Origin: UBA10365 sp041441915
GTDB taxonomy: Bacteria; Pseudomonadota; Alphaproteobacteria; Rhodobacterales; Rhodobacteraceae
Direction: 5' to 3'
Length of the DNA: 64,000 bases
Assembly: GCA_041441915.1 (NCBI GenBank)
Contig: JASDRS010000026.1
Location: 62,001 to 126,000 of the forward strand
Part shown: positions 1 to 8,861 of the stretch, piece by piece
How the letters are laid out: every line of letters starts with the position of its first letter
How positions within the stretch are numbered: position 1 is the first letter of the stretch
Translations under genes and position numbers: made by a program
Notes under the pieces: model-generated
What the model was told of the DNA's origin: nothing
What the model saw: the letters and a program-made list of their open reading frames with translations, nothing else
Database searches by the model: none

Positions 1-1375
1 GGGCGATTCTTTAGGGGCATTTGTCCACAAGACACCCGAAATCGCACTGGCCCAAAGTGCTGCCGCCGATGTGCGCTTGGCTTCAGGAGATGCACCTGAT
101 TTGTGCGGCATTCCTTTGGGCATTAAAGATCTTTTTTGCACCAAAGACGTGCCTTCGCAAGCGGCTAGCCGCATTTTGTATGGATTTTTACCTCAATATG
201 AATCAACCGTGACGGCAAAACTTTTTGCTGCTGGGGCGGTGATGCTTGGCAAGTTGAACATGGACGAATTTGCCATGGGCTCGAGTAACGAATCTTCGTG
301 CTACGGCAATGCTGTTAATCCTTGGTCAATTGCTGGCGAAAAGCGTACGCCAGGTGGATCATCGGGTGGGTCAGCGTCGGCAGTAGCTGCTGATCTATGT
401 TTGGGGGCTACTGGAACTGACACCGGCGGATCCATTCGCCAACCTGCGGCCTTTACTGGAATTGTGGGAATTAAGCCCACTTATGGGCGCGTGTCGCGCT
501 TTGGAATTGTGGCCTTTGCCTCGAGCCTGGATCAAGCTGGACCCATGACAAAAACAGTACGTGATGCCGCAATTTTTTTAGGCGCTATGTCGGGCCATGA
601 TGCTCAGGACAGCACCTCGGCCTCCTTGGCCGTCCCAGATTTTGAAGCGGCCTTAACGGGTGATATTCGAGGCAAGAAGATTGGTATTCCGCGAGAATAT
701 CGTATGGCTGGCATGGCAGATGAAATCGAAGCCTTGTGGAAATCTGGCATCGCGATGCTGCGTGACGCAGGGGGCGAAATTGTGGATATTTCACTACCCC
801 ACACCAAATATGCTTTGCCTGCCTATTATGTGATTGCGCCCGCCGAAGCGTCAAGCAATTTAGCGCGTTATGACGGAGTACGATATGGGCATCGCGCGAA
901 ATTGGCTGCGGGTGATGGCATCACCGAAATGTATGAAAAAACCCGTGCCGACGGATTTGGCCCCGAAGTGCAACGCCGGATTATGATTGGCACTTACGTG
1001 CTGTCAGCGGGCTTTTATGACGCTTACTATAATCGCGCGCGCCGTGTGAGAGCCTTAATAAAACGCGATTTTGATCTGGCTTTTGAAGCTGGTATTGATA
1101 CGATTTTGACCCCCGCAACCCCATCGAGCGCCTTTGAACTTGGCGCGCTGAAATCGGTTGATCCAGTTAAGATGTATCTGAATGACGTCTTTACGGTTAC
1201 GGTAAATTTGGCAGGCCTGCCAGGCATTTCAGTTCCTGTTGGGCTTGACGCGCAGGGCCTGCCTCTGGGGCTACAGCTGATTGGGCGACCCTGGGCCGAG
1301 GCAGATTTGCTTAATCACGCTTATGTTTTGGAACAGGCCGCGGCTTTTGTCGCCAAACCGAATAAATGGTGGTAA
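1..1375 (+). CDS. gatA: Asp-tRNA(Asn)/Glu-tRNA(Gln) amidotransferase subunit A, 5' end cut by the window
   Basis: The reading frame is open from the first bases, so the start codon lies outside the window; about 457 C-terminal residues are present. GatA is the amidase subunit of the GatCAB complex, which releases ammonia from glutamine and amidates mischarged Glu-tRNA(Gln) or Asp-tRNA(Asn) in the cytoplasm. The amidase-signature triad is visible: the Lys of GIKDLF (codon at 125-127), the cis-Ser in GGSSGGSAS and the nucleophile Ser in [12 protein letters not shown]. The C-terminal part follows the family closely ([22 protein letters not shown]). A gatC partner would be expected upstream. The following lipoprotein gene begins 22 bases after the stop. 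Confidence 0.97.
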   Translation, partial: GDSLGAFVHKTPEIALAQSAAADVRLASGDAPDLCGIPLGIKDLFCTKDVPSQAASRILYGFLPQYESTVTAKLFAAGAVMLGKLNMDEFAMGSSNESSCYGNAVNPWSIAGEKRTPGGSSGGSASAVAADLCLGATGTDTGGSIRQPAAFTGIVGIKPTYGRVSRFGIVAFASSLDQAGPMTKTVRDAAIFLGAMSGHDAQDSTSASLAVPDFEAALTGDIRGKKIGIPREYRMAGMADEIEALWKSGIAMLRDAGGEIVDISLPHTKYALPAYYVIAPAEASSNLARYDGVRYGHRAKLAAGDGITEMYEKTRADGFGPEVQRRIMIGTYVLSAGFYDAYYNRARRVRALIKRDFDLAFEAGIDTILTPATPSSAFELGALKSVDPVKMYLNDVFTVTVNLAGLPGISVPVGLDAQGLPLGLQLIGRPWAEADLLNHAYVLEQAAAFVAKPNKWW

Positions 1376-1397
1376 GATTGCTCTAAACGGAGGAAAT

Positions 1398-2087
1398 ATG
1401 CACAAAGTTTTTATTCTAGGGCTTTTAAGCCTAACTGCGCTGGCCGCTTGCGCCGATACGGATATAGAACAAAAAGGTTTGGGCTTTAGCGATTATGACA
1501 GTTATTTGCGCGATTCGGCTGCGCGTGCGCAGGCCGAATCGGTTGTGGCGCGGGCGGAAGTGGTTACTTTAGTACAAAAGCAACCCGAGCTAAATCAAAG
1601 CGCGGCCACGGTTTATATGACCGCGATGCCTACCGCTGCTTTAACTAATATTTCGGAAAATGGAGCTCCCCTGAACGCCACCGCATTCGGCTATGGTGCT
1701 AGAGAAGCCGCTGCGGTGCAAACGGCTATGGGTACTTTGCCCGTAGCGCAGTCATCGGTCGGTTTTTCGACTGATCGTTTGACATCGGTGCTTGATCGGG
1801 TTGAAACCACCGCCTTGGTGGGGAATGCGTTGCTAGATGGGCTTGATCCTGTGGCCAGGTATGCACTTAAGACAACGCATGACATGGGCCAAGCGCTCTA
1901 TCCGCGTGGCGCAGTCGCGCTGCTAGACAGAGTTATAGCGTGTGATATTTATGTAGGTCCGGAAGAGGCGCAGCTTGCCTTTCTAACCGCTGGTGGGCCA
2001 CAGAAGGACCCACGCGGACTGGATGGCGATGGTGACGGATTTGCCTGTACATGGGATCCGCGTCCTTACCGTATGGCTTTGCGTTAG
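1398..2087 (+). CDS. Lipoprotein with Excalibur-like C-terminal motif
   Basis: This encodes a 229-residue protein. The chosen ATG follows a clear GGAGG. Residues 1-18 form a lipoprotein signal with lipobox LAAC (Cys18 lipidated), so the mature protein should sit on the inner leaflet of the outer membrane or on the inner membrane. The middle is Ala-rich without a domain I recognise. The C-terminus has a conserved-looking Cys (VIACDIYVG) and then DGDGDGFACTWDPRPYR, which matches the Excalibur calcium-binding pattern of extracytoplasmic proteins. Calcium binding is inferred. The stop codon abuts the GTG of ampD, so co-translation with that peptidoglycan amidase is likely and suggests a cell-envelope role. 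Confidence 0.8.
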   Translation: MHKVFILGLLSLTALAACADTDIEQKGLGFSDYDSYLRDSAARAQAESVVARAEVVTLVQKQPELNQSAATVYMTAMPTAALTNISENGAPLNATAFGYGAREAAAVQTAMGTLPVAQSSVGFSTDRLTSVLDRVETTALVGNALLDGLDPVARYALKTTHDMGQALYPRGAVALLDRVIACDIYVGPEEAQLAFLTAGGPQKDPRGLDGDGDGFACTWDPRPYRMALR

Positions 2088-2771
2088 GTGCATGTGCGCT
2101 CCCACCCTTCGCCCAACTTTGGCGAACGAAAAGGCGGAGCGGTGCCAGAGCTAATCGTTCTACACTATACGGCCATGGCTGACTTGCAAGAAACGCTTGC
2201 GCGGATTTGTGACCCTCTCACCGAAGTGTCTGCCCATTATCTTATCAGCAAAACTGGATTGATCTATGGCCTGGTTGATGAAGCCAAACGTGCCTGGCAC
2301 GCGGGCCAGGGTCAATGGGCGGGCCGGGGCGATGTAAATTCACGGTCAATAGGGATAGAGCTTGAAAATAGCGGAGCCGAGCCTTTTGCCGCGCTTCAAA
2401 TGCAGGCTTTGGCGGATCTATTGATCAATTTGGAAATGCGCCTTCAGATACCACCGCATGGAGTGATTGGCCATTCGGATATGTCGCCTCAGCGAAAATC
2501 AGACCCAGGTAAGCATTTTGATTGGCGTGCTTTGGCGCTACAGGGCGTGTCGGTCTGGCCAGCGCTAAACCTTTCACCTGTGCCAGTAAGCCTATTTGCC
2601 CCTGCAGCCCGCGCCTTTGGTTATAGTGAAGGCACTGACGCGCAGGTCCTTACTGCTTTTCGTCTTCGCTTCTGCCCCCATGTCACTGGGCTCCTGTCGA
2701 GCCAAGACGCGGCCCTTGCTCATGATCTTGCCCGTCGCTTTGGAGTTGACGCAAACTGCAAGCAGGCGTAA
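2088..2771 (+). CDS. ampD: N-acetylmuramoyl-L-alanine amidase, AmpD type
   Basis: This is a 227-residue amidase_2 domain enzyme that cleaves the MurNAc(anhydro)-L-Ala bond of cytoplasmic muropeptides during cell-wall recycling. The AmpD zinc site is complete: His26 (LHYTA), His129 (GHSDM) and Asp139 (SDPGKHFDW), with Glu91 (IELEN) and Lys137 in the catalytic positions. There is no signal peptide, which fits the cytoplasmic AmpD role. The GTG start immediately follows the stop of the lipoprotein gene, implying translational coupling. The C-terminal extension of about 60 residues after the catalytic core is of the kind seen in alphaproteobacterial homologues. rnpB starts a few bases downstream. 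Confidence 0.92.
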   Translation: MHVRSHPSPNFGERKGGAVPELIVLHYTAMADLQETLARICDPLTEVSAHYLISKTGLIYGLVDEAKRAWHAGQGQWAGRGDVNSRSIGIELENSGAEPFAALQMQALADLLINLEMRLQIPPHGVIGHSDMSPQRKSDPGKHFDWRALALQGVSVWPALNLSPVPVSLFAPAARAFGYSEGTDAQVLTAFRLRFCPHVTGLLSSQDAALAHDLARRFGVDANCKQA

Positions 2772-2777
2772 GCGACG

Positions 2778-3174
2778 GGGGCGCGGATGGCTGGATGATC
2801 GCGTGTATTGTAAGATATGCGAGGAAAGTCCGGACTCCATAAGGCAAGGGTGCCGGGTAACGCCCGGCTGGGGTAACCCAAGGGAAAGCGCCACAGAAAA
2901 GAAACTGCTCAGCATGCTGGGTGATGGTGAAACGGTGGGGTAAGAGCCCACCGCAGGTCTGGCAACAGAACTGGCACGGCAAGCCCCACCCGGAGCAATG
3001 CCAAATAGGGGCCTTACGTGGGCTGGTCTGGAAGCAGATACCGCCACAAGATGCTTTAAACCCAAGGCCCGGGTTGGCAGCTAGATCTTCTTGGTAACAA
3101 GAAGACCAGAGGAATGGTCATCGAAGGGGGCAACCCTGGGACAAAATCCGGCTTATAGGCTGTCCGCGCACCTT
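2778..3174 (+). ncRNA. rnpB: RNase P RNA (M1 RNA)
   Basis: This is the catalytic RNA that removes 5' leaders from pre-tRNAs. The universally conserved segments are present: GAGGAAAGTCCGGACTCC near 2820, the ACAGAA core segment near 2893, GGAGCAATGCCAAATAGGG near 2993, and the 3' ACAAAATCCGGCTTA near 3141. Helix P1 can be drawn between GCGCGGATGG (2781-2790) and the 3' segment TGTCCGCGC (3161-3169). Ends are placed by P1 pairing and may be off by a few bases. Short open frames on both strands across this stretch are incidental. Confidence 0.96.
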
Positions 3175-3306
3175 CTTTAAATGAGTTAATTGGTCAAAAA
3201 ATACACGAAATGTGCGTTTCCCCGTTGACACTGCCTGTGCCATCCGTAAAAGGCAGACTTTAGGATTTCGCTGGGCAACTACGGCCCAGCTGTAGGGAGA
3301 ATTAAA

Positions 3307-3474
3307 ATGGCGAAGCCGACGACGATCAAAATCCGTCTGAACTCGACGGCGGGTACTGGGCATTTCTATGTGACCAAGAAGAATGCCCGCACCATGACAG
3401 AAAAAATGGTCATGCGTAAATACGATCCCGTAAAGCGCGAGCACGTTGAATATAGAGAAGGTAAGATCAAATAG
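3307..3474 (+). CDS. rpmG: 50S ribosomal protein L33
   Basis: This is a 55-residue basic protein (starts [11 protein letters not shown], ends YREGKIK) with the L33 pattern of [10 protein letters not shown] followed by KYDP. It is a structural component of the large ribosomal subunit near the E site. This is the cysteine-free form of L33 (no zinc ribbon). A purine-rich AGGGAGA lies just upstream of the ATG. A strong hairpin terminator follows 20 bases after the stop, so it is probably monocistronic. Confidence 0.95.
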   Translation: MAKPTTIKIRLNSTAGTGHFYVTKKNARTMTEKMVMRKYDPVKREHVEYREGKIK

Positions 3475-3493
3475 ATCCGCTTGATTTGTGAAC

Positions 3494-3521
3494 AAAGGCC
3501 GCGCTATGCGCGGCTTTTTTT
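3494..3521 (+). terminator. Rho-independent terminator of rpmG
   Basis: A perfect 7-bp GC stem (GCCGCGC 3498-3504 with GCGCGGC 3508-3514) closes a TAT loop and is followed by seven T. Flanking A residues extend the stem on the 5' side, so it may also act on the opposite strand for the convergent BI-1 gene. Confidence 0.9.
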
Positions 3522-3571
3522 ATTTAAAAAAAGGCTCTTCAATTATGGCCCTTTTTAATCATGGTTATGGG

Positions 3572-4312
3572 CTATTCACGATTGCCCAAGAAATGTAGCA
3601 AAAACATGAACAGATTCAGAAAATCCATGTAAAGGTTCAAGGCACCCATAATAGCCGATTTTGCCAGCCATTCATCGTTACCTTGATGGGAATTTTGCAA
3701 ATATGTGTTTTTGATCTTTTGCGTGTCATATGCGGTTAGGCCTGCGAAAATCAAAACCCCCAAGACTGAAATAGCGAAGGAAAGCGCCGACGAGACTATA
3801 AAAATATTGATCACTGACGCCAGCAACAGCCCAACCAAACCCATAATCAAAAAGGTGCCAAAGGCTGAAAGGTCGCGTTTTGTTGTGTAGCCATAAAGTG
3901 ACAGCGACGCGAAAGAGATGGCCGTGATCAAAAATGTTTGGGCTATCGAAATTCCAGTAAAGGCTTTAAATATCCAAGCCAATGATAGGCCCATTGCACT
4001 GGCAAAAGCATAAAAGAACAATTGCGCCGCCGATGCTGACAAGCGATTGATCATCGCACTAAAGGCGAAAATCATCACCAAAGGTGCAAACATCGCGGCA
4101 TAGCCCAAGAGATTAGGCTTTAATGTGGTTGTATCGCGAAAGAGCGACAACAAAACGTCGCTTGTTCCCACCGACCATGCAACGCCAGCAGTCAAGAGCA
4201 TCCCCACCGACATCAGTCCGTAAACTTTATTCATGTGCTCGCGCAGGCCTGCGTCGATTTGCGCTGCCCGTGTGCCGGCGGTGGTCGTGCGAATGTTTTG
4301 GTAATCAGCCAT
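3572..4312 (-). CDS. Bax inhibitor-1/YccA family membrane protein
   Basis: This is a 246-residue integral membrane protein of the UPF0005 (BI-1) family, whose bacterial members are pH-sensitive calcium leak channels or FtsH-modulating proteins such as E. coli YccA. A soluble N-terminal stretch of about 25 residues precedes roughly seven hydrophobic segments. The family region GLTAYDTQKIKNTY lies between TM5 and TM6, with its conserved Asp, and NLYMDFLNLFMFLL forms the last membrane hairpin. A purine-rich GGAGATAA precedes the ATG. It is transcribed towards the rpmG terminator. The substrate or partner cannot be deduced from the sequence. Confidence 0.92.
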   Translation of the reverse strand: MADYQNIRTTTAGTRAAQIDAGLREHMNKVYGLMSVGMLLTAGVAWSVGTSDVLLSLFRDTTTLKPNLLGYAAMFAPLVMIFAFSAMINRLSASAAQLFFYAFASAMGLSLAWIFKAFTGISIAQTFLITAISFASLSLYGYTTKRDLSAFGTFLIMGLVGLLLASVINIFIVSSALSFAISVLGVLIFAGLTAYDTQKIKNTYLQNSHQGNDEWLAKSAIMGALNLYMDFLNLFMFLLHFLGNRE

Positions 4313-4822
4313 GTTTATCTCCGTTTAAACTTAAGGTCACAACTTAGACTATGCCCTTTATATCGGCTGAATGACACCATTATTCAAGGAGAGCGGCGGA
4401 AAATCTTATTTTTGATATAATTTGGTCCGTTACCTCAAAAATGAGGTACAAATTAGTGCAAATTGCAATGCGATGGGAAGAGTTTTTTGCCGCTGGGTTA
4501 CCCTTTAGCGGGATTGTCACCTATCTGGCTCACTTCACAAGTTGAGAGAATTTTGACGTATCTAAAAAGTATAAGTTTTTCTTATCATATAAAATATATT
4601 TTGAACATAAGGACGCAAAGATTATTAATTTGTTACTCTGGTGCGCTTTCTGCAGCACCCAAATGATTACAATATTTATTAGGCGTATTAAGTGAAATAC
4701 TCGATAGTCGCTCATTTCAGAAAACTTATGCACTGAATGATCTGCATTATCCGACAGCAATTGGCCGAAAAATTTGAAATTAAATTCCAACAAAATTAAA
4801 AATATGAAACTGGCTTCATCCG
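4313..4822. other. AT-rich intergenic region
   Basis: About 500 bases lie between the BI-1 start and the relic upstream of the phosphatase. It is clearly richer in A+T than its surroundings, especially 4540-4800. The short open frames here have no protein-like composition, ribosome binding site or motif. I see no RNA gene, repeat or terminator. Confidence 0.5.
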
Positions 4823-5084
4823 CATCAGGGCGTTGCGGCTTTAGAATATTTTCAAAACCTTAGTTGTGAACGTAAGCTTTTTCTTTGAGGGCATTTTAAG
4901 AGGTCGTGGCGGAGTAGCTGTCGGCGTGTCTGACCTTTTGGGCGATAAAGAAACCTTATAACTGGTGCGCCGCTATTATGCTATTCTCGAATAAAAACGC
5001 CGTCGCCTGTTTGACTTGGCGTGGGTCTTGTCGGATACAGACGCATTGGGCTATGGCTTTAAGCTGCAAGCCTTGATCAGATAG
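4823..5084 (+). pseudogene. Decayed coding relic of unknown family
   Basis: Conceptual translation gives protein-like sequence interrupted by lesions. One frame reads HQGVAALEYFQNLSCERKLFL up to a TGA (4884-4886). A frame change at the T-rich run leads to ILRGRGGVAVGVSDLLGDKE, then one in-frame TAA, LVRRYYAILE, a second TAA, and KRRRLFDLAWVLSDTDALG to a final TAG at 5082. The composition looks like a once-functional alphaproteobacterial protein, but I do not recognise the family. The call rests only on this pattern. Confidence 0.35.
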
Positions 5085-5092
5085 GATGGATC

Positions 5093-5887
5093 ATGCTCAC
5101 ACAAGGCGAAGTGGATGAATTGATCGCCGTTGCAGCCGAATTGGCTGATGCGGCGCGCGGTGCCACTTTGCGGCATTTCCGCCGCGCCGATTTAAGCGCA
5201 GACACCAAAGAAGCCGATTGTTTCGACCCTGTCACAATTGCGGACCGCGAAAGCGAAGATGCCATGCGCGCAGTTTTGGCCCAAAGGCGCCCGCAAGATG
5301 GGATTTTGGGCGAAGAGCGCCTAGCCAGGGCTAGCCGCTCGGGTCTGACATGGGTGCTGGACCCTATCGACGGCACAAGGGCATATTTGGCCGGCCTGCC
5401 CACTTGGGGTGTGCTTATCGCATTGGCCGATGACAATGGCCCAATCTATGGGTTGATTGATCAACCTTATATTAATGAGCGTTTCGAAGGGGGCTTTGGC
5501 TACGCGCAGATGCAGGGCCCTTTGGGGCAGCGTGCGCTTAAAACCCGCGCGCCGCGCGCCCTTGATCAAACTATTATTATGACCACCTTTCCCGAAGTGG
5601 GCACTGCTGCAGAAGGCCAAGCCTTTCATGCTTTGGCCAAAAAATGCCGCCTGGTACGTTACGGCATGGACTGCTATGCTTATGCGATGCTGGCTGCGGG
5701 TCATATTGATTTAGTGGTCGAAGCGGGCTTGCAAGCCTATGATGTGCAAGCGCCGATCGCCGTGATCACTGCGGCGGGCGGAGTGGTCACAGATTGGCAG
5801 GGAAACCCTGCCTCGCAAGGTGGACGCATCCTGGCCGCGGCCAATGCCGAAGTCCATGCACTGGCAGCTTCAGCCTTGAACCGCTGA
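5093..5887 (+). CDS. hisN: Inositol monophosphatase-family enzyme, probable histidinol-phosphatase
   Basis: This is a 264-residue member of the Mg2+/Li+-sensitive phosphatase superfamily. The metal-binding motifs are present: GEE at residues 73-75 and DPIDGT starting at Asp90, with the later Asp in YDVQAPIAVITAAGG. Known family members dephosphorylate inositol phosphates, histidinol phosphate or PAP. The compact length and the FDPVTIADRESEDAMR segment resemble the alphaproteobacterial HisN group, so histidine biosynthesis is the likeliest role, but substrate assignment is inference. No other his genes are nearby. AGGATGG precedes the ATG. Confidence 0.75.
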   Translation: MLTQGEVDELIAVAAELADAARGATLRHFRRADLSADTKEADCFDPVTIADRESEDAMRAVLAQRRPQDGILGEERLARASRSGLTWVLDPIDGTRAYLAGLPTWGVLIALADDNGPIYGLIDQPYINERFEGGFGYAQMQGPLGQRALKTRAPRALDQTIIMTTFPEVGTAAEGQAFHALAKKCRLVRYGMDCYAYAMLAAGHIDLVVEAGLQAYDVQAPIAVITAAGGVVTDWQGNPASQGGRILAAANAEVHALAASALNR

Positions 5888-5918
5888 TCTATCAAAGGGC
5901 TGCATATGGCCGCAGATT

Positions 5919-6392
5919 TTAATCAAAGGCGCTCAGGTTTTCGTCACAATGGACGAGACAAGACGCGAGACTTCTGATGCCAATATTTTGTTGGATGGCG
6001 GCGTGATCGTCTATCAGGCCTATCAAGGAAATGCCATCATCATTGCGCAGCATCGCGACCGAAAAATGCGGCGACTCCAGCTTTTTCTTGGTCCTCAATT
6101 TTAATTTATTACGCAAGCGTTCTGCGCCTACCAAACGGCCGGCTTGGTTAATAGCCCGAAAGCGTTCCACCTCGTTCGGCGCGATGCCCTTTAGGCGGAT
6201 GATCATTCCATCGCTCTCGACCGTGACCCAAGTCATATTTTGCTTATAAAGCAGTTCACCCACTTCGGCACTCATACGAGTTTCCAGAAACGAAACGCTA
6301 AAAATAGCCACGAACGTAGAAAATACCCCCGCCAGACCAAAGGCTAAAGCGGTTAGCAGCAGCGAGTAAAATTTAGTTCTATCTGCAAACAC
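5919..6392 (-). pseudogene. Truncated OmpA-family protein (N-terminal region only)
   Basis: The frame starts at GTG and encodes 157 residues: an N-terminal membrane anchor (residues 8-38) and then MTWVTVESDGMIIRLKGIAP and the first BON-like module with FSVAMLRNDDGISLIGLI. This matches the start of the long (about 600 residue) OmpA-family proteins with BON repeats found in Rhodobacteraceae. The remaining BON repeat and the peptidoglycan-binding OmpA domain are missing because the frame ends 31 bases from the convergent phosphatase gene. I infer a 3' deletion that left a relic. It could still make a short anchored protein. Confidence 0.6.
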
Positions 6393-6448
6393 GGATGCGG
6401 CTATTTTGAAACTTTTATCTCAATAGGGCTTGGGGCGCATTTGTTCAA

Positions 6449-7435
6449 TCATCCCCATGCGGCAACGGCAAGAAATAGCGCAAAAATAAGGCCTGCCGAC
6501 TTATTTGCGCGAAACAGTATCAAACAAAGAGCAGGGTTTTGGCTATCGAGTTTGTGCCATTGCCACAGCAAATGGACGCTAAATCCTAAAAGTCCGCCAA
6601 AGGCAAAAACTCCCTGCAGCGAGACAATCCGCTGCAGGGCTAGCCCAAGTGCCAGTGCACAGAGAGCTATAGTCATGCACAAAAAGCCCATAAGCCAAGG
6701 TTTGGTGCCCTGATCACCAAAGAGCCGTGCCGTTGATTTTACGCCAATCAGCGCATCATCTTCCTTATCTTGATGGGCATAAATTGTGTCATAAAAAAGG
6801 GTCCAAGTAATGCCTCCCGCCCAGAGCAGCACAAACGATAAGGCCATCCGCCCGCTATGTGCTGTTCCCGCTACGAAGATACCCCAATTGAAGGCCAAAC
6901 CCAAAAAAACCTGCGGCCACCAAGTAAAACGTTTGGCAAAAGGATAAACGGCTACTAGGCTTAAAGAGCTAAGACCAAGCCCGATCGCCAATGGCGTAAA
7001 GGTCAAAAGTAGAACCCCCGCCAGCAGAATCTGCAGCCCCATCCAAAGGGCCGCTCGCTTGGTGCTGACCTGCCCTGAAGGCAAAGGGCGTGACTTTGTG
7101 CGTGCCACTTGTGCGTCAAAGTTGCGATCGATGATGTCGTTCCACGTACAGCCTGCACCCCGCATCAAAATGGCCCCAAAACTGCAAGCCAAAGCAATCC
7201 AGAGATCATGGGCCAGACTGCTTTGGGGAAATTCGATCTTGGCTAAGGCCAAGCCCCAAAAGCAGGGAATAAGCAAAAGCCATGTTCCAATTGGCCGATC
7301 CGCTCGCGATAGGCGCAAATAAGGCCTAACGGCGGGCGGGGCCCAGTGGTCAACCCAGTTGCCGGCCACAGAATCAACAACTGGTCCGGCAAGAACTTGG
7401 ATTTTGGGACTTGGCTTTTTGGAATATTGGGTCAT
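6449..7435 (-). CDS. ubiA: 4-hydroxybenzoate polyprenyltransferase
   Basis: This is a 328-residue integral membrane prenyltransferase of ubiquinone synthesis that attaches the polyprenyl chain to 4-hydroxybenzoate. Both Asp-rich Mg-diphosphate motifs are visible: NDIIDRNFD with preceding GAGCTW, and DTIYAHQDKEDD. The rest is a set of hydrophobic helices. The ATG at 7435 is chosen over upstream in-frame codons because those would run into the divergent rsmE, whose start lies only 10 bases away; the two genes share a very short promoter region. The motif RADRPIGTWLLLIPCFW at the start of TM1 is characteristic. Confidence 0.95.
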   Translation of the reverse strand: MTQYSKKPSPKIQVLAGPVVDSVAGNWVDHWAPPAVRPYLRLSRADRPIGTWLLLIPCFWGLALAKIEFPQSSLAHDLWIALACSFGAILMRGAGCTWNDIIDRNFDAQVARTKSRPLPSGQVSTKRAALWMGLQILLAGVLLLTFTPLAIGLGLSSLSLVAVYPFAKRFTWWPQVFLGLAFNWGIFVAGTAHSGRMALSFVLLWAGGITWTLFYDTIYAHQDKEDDALIGVKSTARLFGDQGTKPWLMGFLCMTIALCALALGLALQRIVSLQGVFAFGGLLGFSVHLLWQWHKLDSQNPALCLILFRANKSAGLIFALFLAVAAWG

Positions 7436-7445
7436 AGATAGCCCT

Positions 7446-8180
7446 ATGTCGGAAGCAAAGATCAGACTATATGTAGAGCATCCCCTGTCGCAGGGGCAAG
7501 CCTTTCCCCTGTCCACCGACCAGGCGCATTATCTTTTTGTGGTGATGCGCCAAGTGCAGGGGGGGGATATTTTGGTTTTTAACGGAAAAGATGGGGAATG
7601 GTGCGCCAAAATTACTCAAATTGGCAAAAGGGGTGGCATTTTGTTGCCACAAGAGAAAACGCGCCCCTTGAAACTGCCGCCTGATTTATGGCTGCTTTTC
7701 GCCCCTATTAAAAAGGTGCGCACCAATTTCATTGTAGAAAAAGCTGCTGAAATGGGTGCGATGCGAATTTTACCTGTGCAGACAAAATATACCAATGCCG
7801 ATCGATTGCGCCAAGACCGGCTGCAAGCCCATGCAATTGAAGCGGCTGAACAATGTGGATCGACATTTGTGCCTCATGTCGATGATATGATTCCACTTGC
7901 ACGGCTTTTGAAAAATTGGCCTAAGGACAGGGGCATTTTTTGGTGTGATGAAACCTTAGTCACGCATCCACCTCTGGCATCCGCCATTCCAGCGTGCGGC
8001 CCTTGGGCGATTTTGATAGGCCCAGAAGGTGGCTTTTCCCTCGCTGAACAAAAAGAACTAGCTGCCATGCCCCAAGCTGTGCCCATGCGCCTTGGCCCAC
8101 GTATTTTACGCGCTGATACGGCGGCGGTGGCAGCACTGGCGCTTTGGCAAGTGGAATTTGGCGATTGGAGTGTGAAATGA
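7446..8180 (+). CDS. rsmE: 16S rRNA (uracil-1498-N3)-methyltransferase
   Basis: This 244-residue SPOUT-class enzyme uses SAM to methylate U1498 of 16S rRNA. The N-terminal PUA-like part has RLYVEHPL and QAHYLFVVMR. The knotted C-terminal part has KAAEMGAMRILPV, QCGSTFVP, the SAM-loop IGPEGGFSLAEQ and LGPRILRADTAAVAALAL. The ATG at 7446 is used; the frame is open further upstream but would collide with ubiA. The stop codon overlaps the next gene as ATGA. Confidence 0.94.
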   Translation: MSEAKIRLYVEHPLSQGQAFPLSTDQAHYLFVVMRQVQGGDILVFNGKDGEWCAKITQIGKRGGILLPQEKTRPLKLPPDLWLLFAPIKKVRTNFIVEKAAEMGAMRILPVQTKYTNADRLRQDRLQAHAIEAAEQCGSTFVPHVDDMIPLARLLKNWPKDRGIFWCDETLVTHPPLASAIPACGPWAILIGPEGGFSLAEQKELAAMPQAVPMRLGPRILRADTAAVAALALWQVEFGDWSVK

Positions 8181-8788
8181 CTAGGCCCCTCATTCGTCCT
8201 GAAGCGATCGAGTCCCTGCGCCCTTGGTGGGAAGTAGTATTATCAATTTCATTGGGGATAGTTGGGTTGTGGTTTTTATGGCTTGGCGGACTTATCTTGG
8301 GTCCATTGGGGGGGGTGGCTTCCAGCCTTGCAGCTTTTTGGTTACTTTTGGCGTTGCGCAGAATGAAATTTGTGACCTTGGGTCAGGGCGAAGGTGTTGT
8401 GGAAGTAGTCGAAGGCCAAGTTACCTATTTCTCTCCGGAAGCGGGTGGCGTGATCAGGCTACAGGATCTGATCGAGATTCGCATCACCCTGCGCGCGGGC
8501 CAGCGCTATTGGCGTTTGATGCAAGATGACGACGACACTCTTTATATTCCGCTTGCGGCCCTAGGGGCTGAGCGGCTCTTTGATGCTTTTACCTCTCTGC
8601 CTGGATTAGATTCCATCATGCTGGTCCGCGCTCTTAATGAAAAATTTAAGGGTGAAGGGACCGCAAAAATTTTTAAGGACCCTTCGGCACAGGGGTTCAA
8701 TTTGGCGAGCTCAAGTGGTGGCTTTATTTTGGGTTCCGTGGTTTGGAAGAAAGATAGGAAAGGACTGCTGCCTTTTGTGAAGCCATGA
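8177..8788 (+). CDS. Membrane protein of unknown function, coupled to rsmE
   Basis: This is a 203-residue protein with two adjacent hydrophobic segments near residues 19-65 and then a soluble domain of about 130 residues (KFVTLGQGEGVVEVVEGQVTY and following) reminiscent of a cytoplasmic PH-like fold. I do not recognise a named family. The start overlaps the rsmE stop (ATGA), so it is translated with rsmE, and gshA follows 73 bases later. The sequence shows no catalytic motif. A role linked to the membrane is all that can be said. Confidence 0.75.
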   Translation: MTRPLIRPEAIESLRPWWEVVLSISLGIVGLWFLWLGGLILGPLGGVASSLAAFWLLLALRRMKFVTLGQGEGVVEVVEGQVTYFSPEAGGVIRLQDLIEIRITLRAGQRYWRLMQDDDDTLYIPLAALGAERLFDAFTSLPGLDSIMLVRALNEKFKGEGTAKIFKDPSAQGFNLASSSGGFILGSVVWKKDRKGLLPFVKP

Positions 8789-8861
8789 TCGTGAACTTGA
8801 CTTGTTTGCGACAAAACGACACTCACGTGCAAGTAGAACTATTGCAGTTGGAGCCTTAAAT

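Noticed and set aside
2592..3495. Open frames on both strands across 2592-3495
   Set aside because: They overlap rnpB and rpmG, have no ribosome binding sites or family features, and are explained by the structured RNA and the ribosomal protein gene.
4530..4793. 87-codon minus-strand frame
   Set aside because: It lies in strongly AT-rich sequence with Ile/Leu/Lys/Asn-heavy composition, no start signal and no recognisable domain; chance frame.
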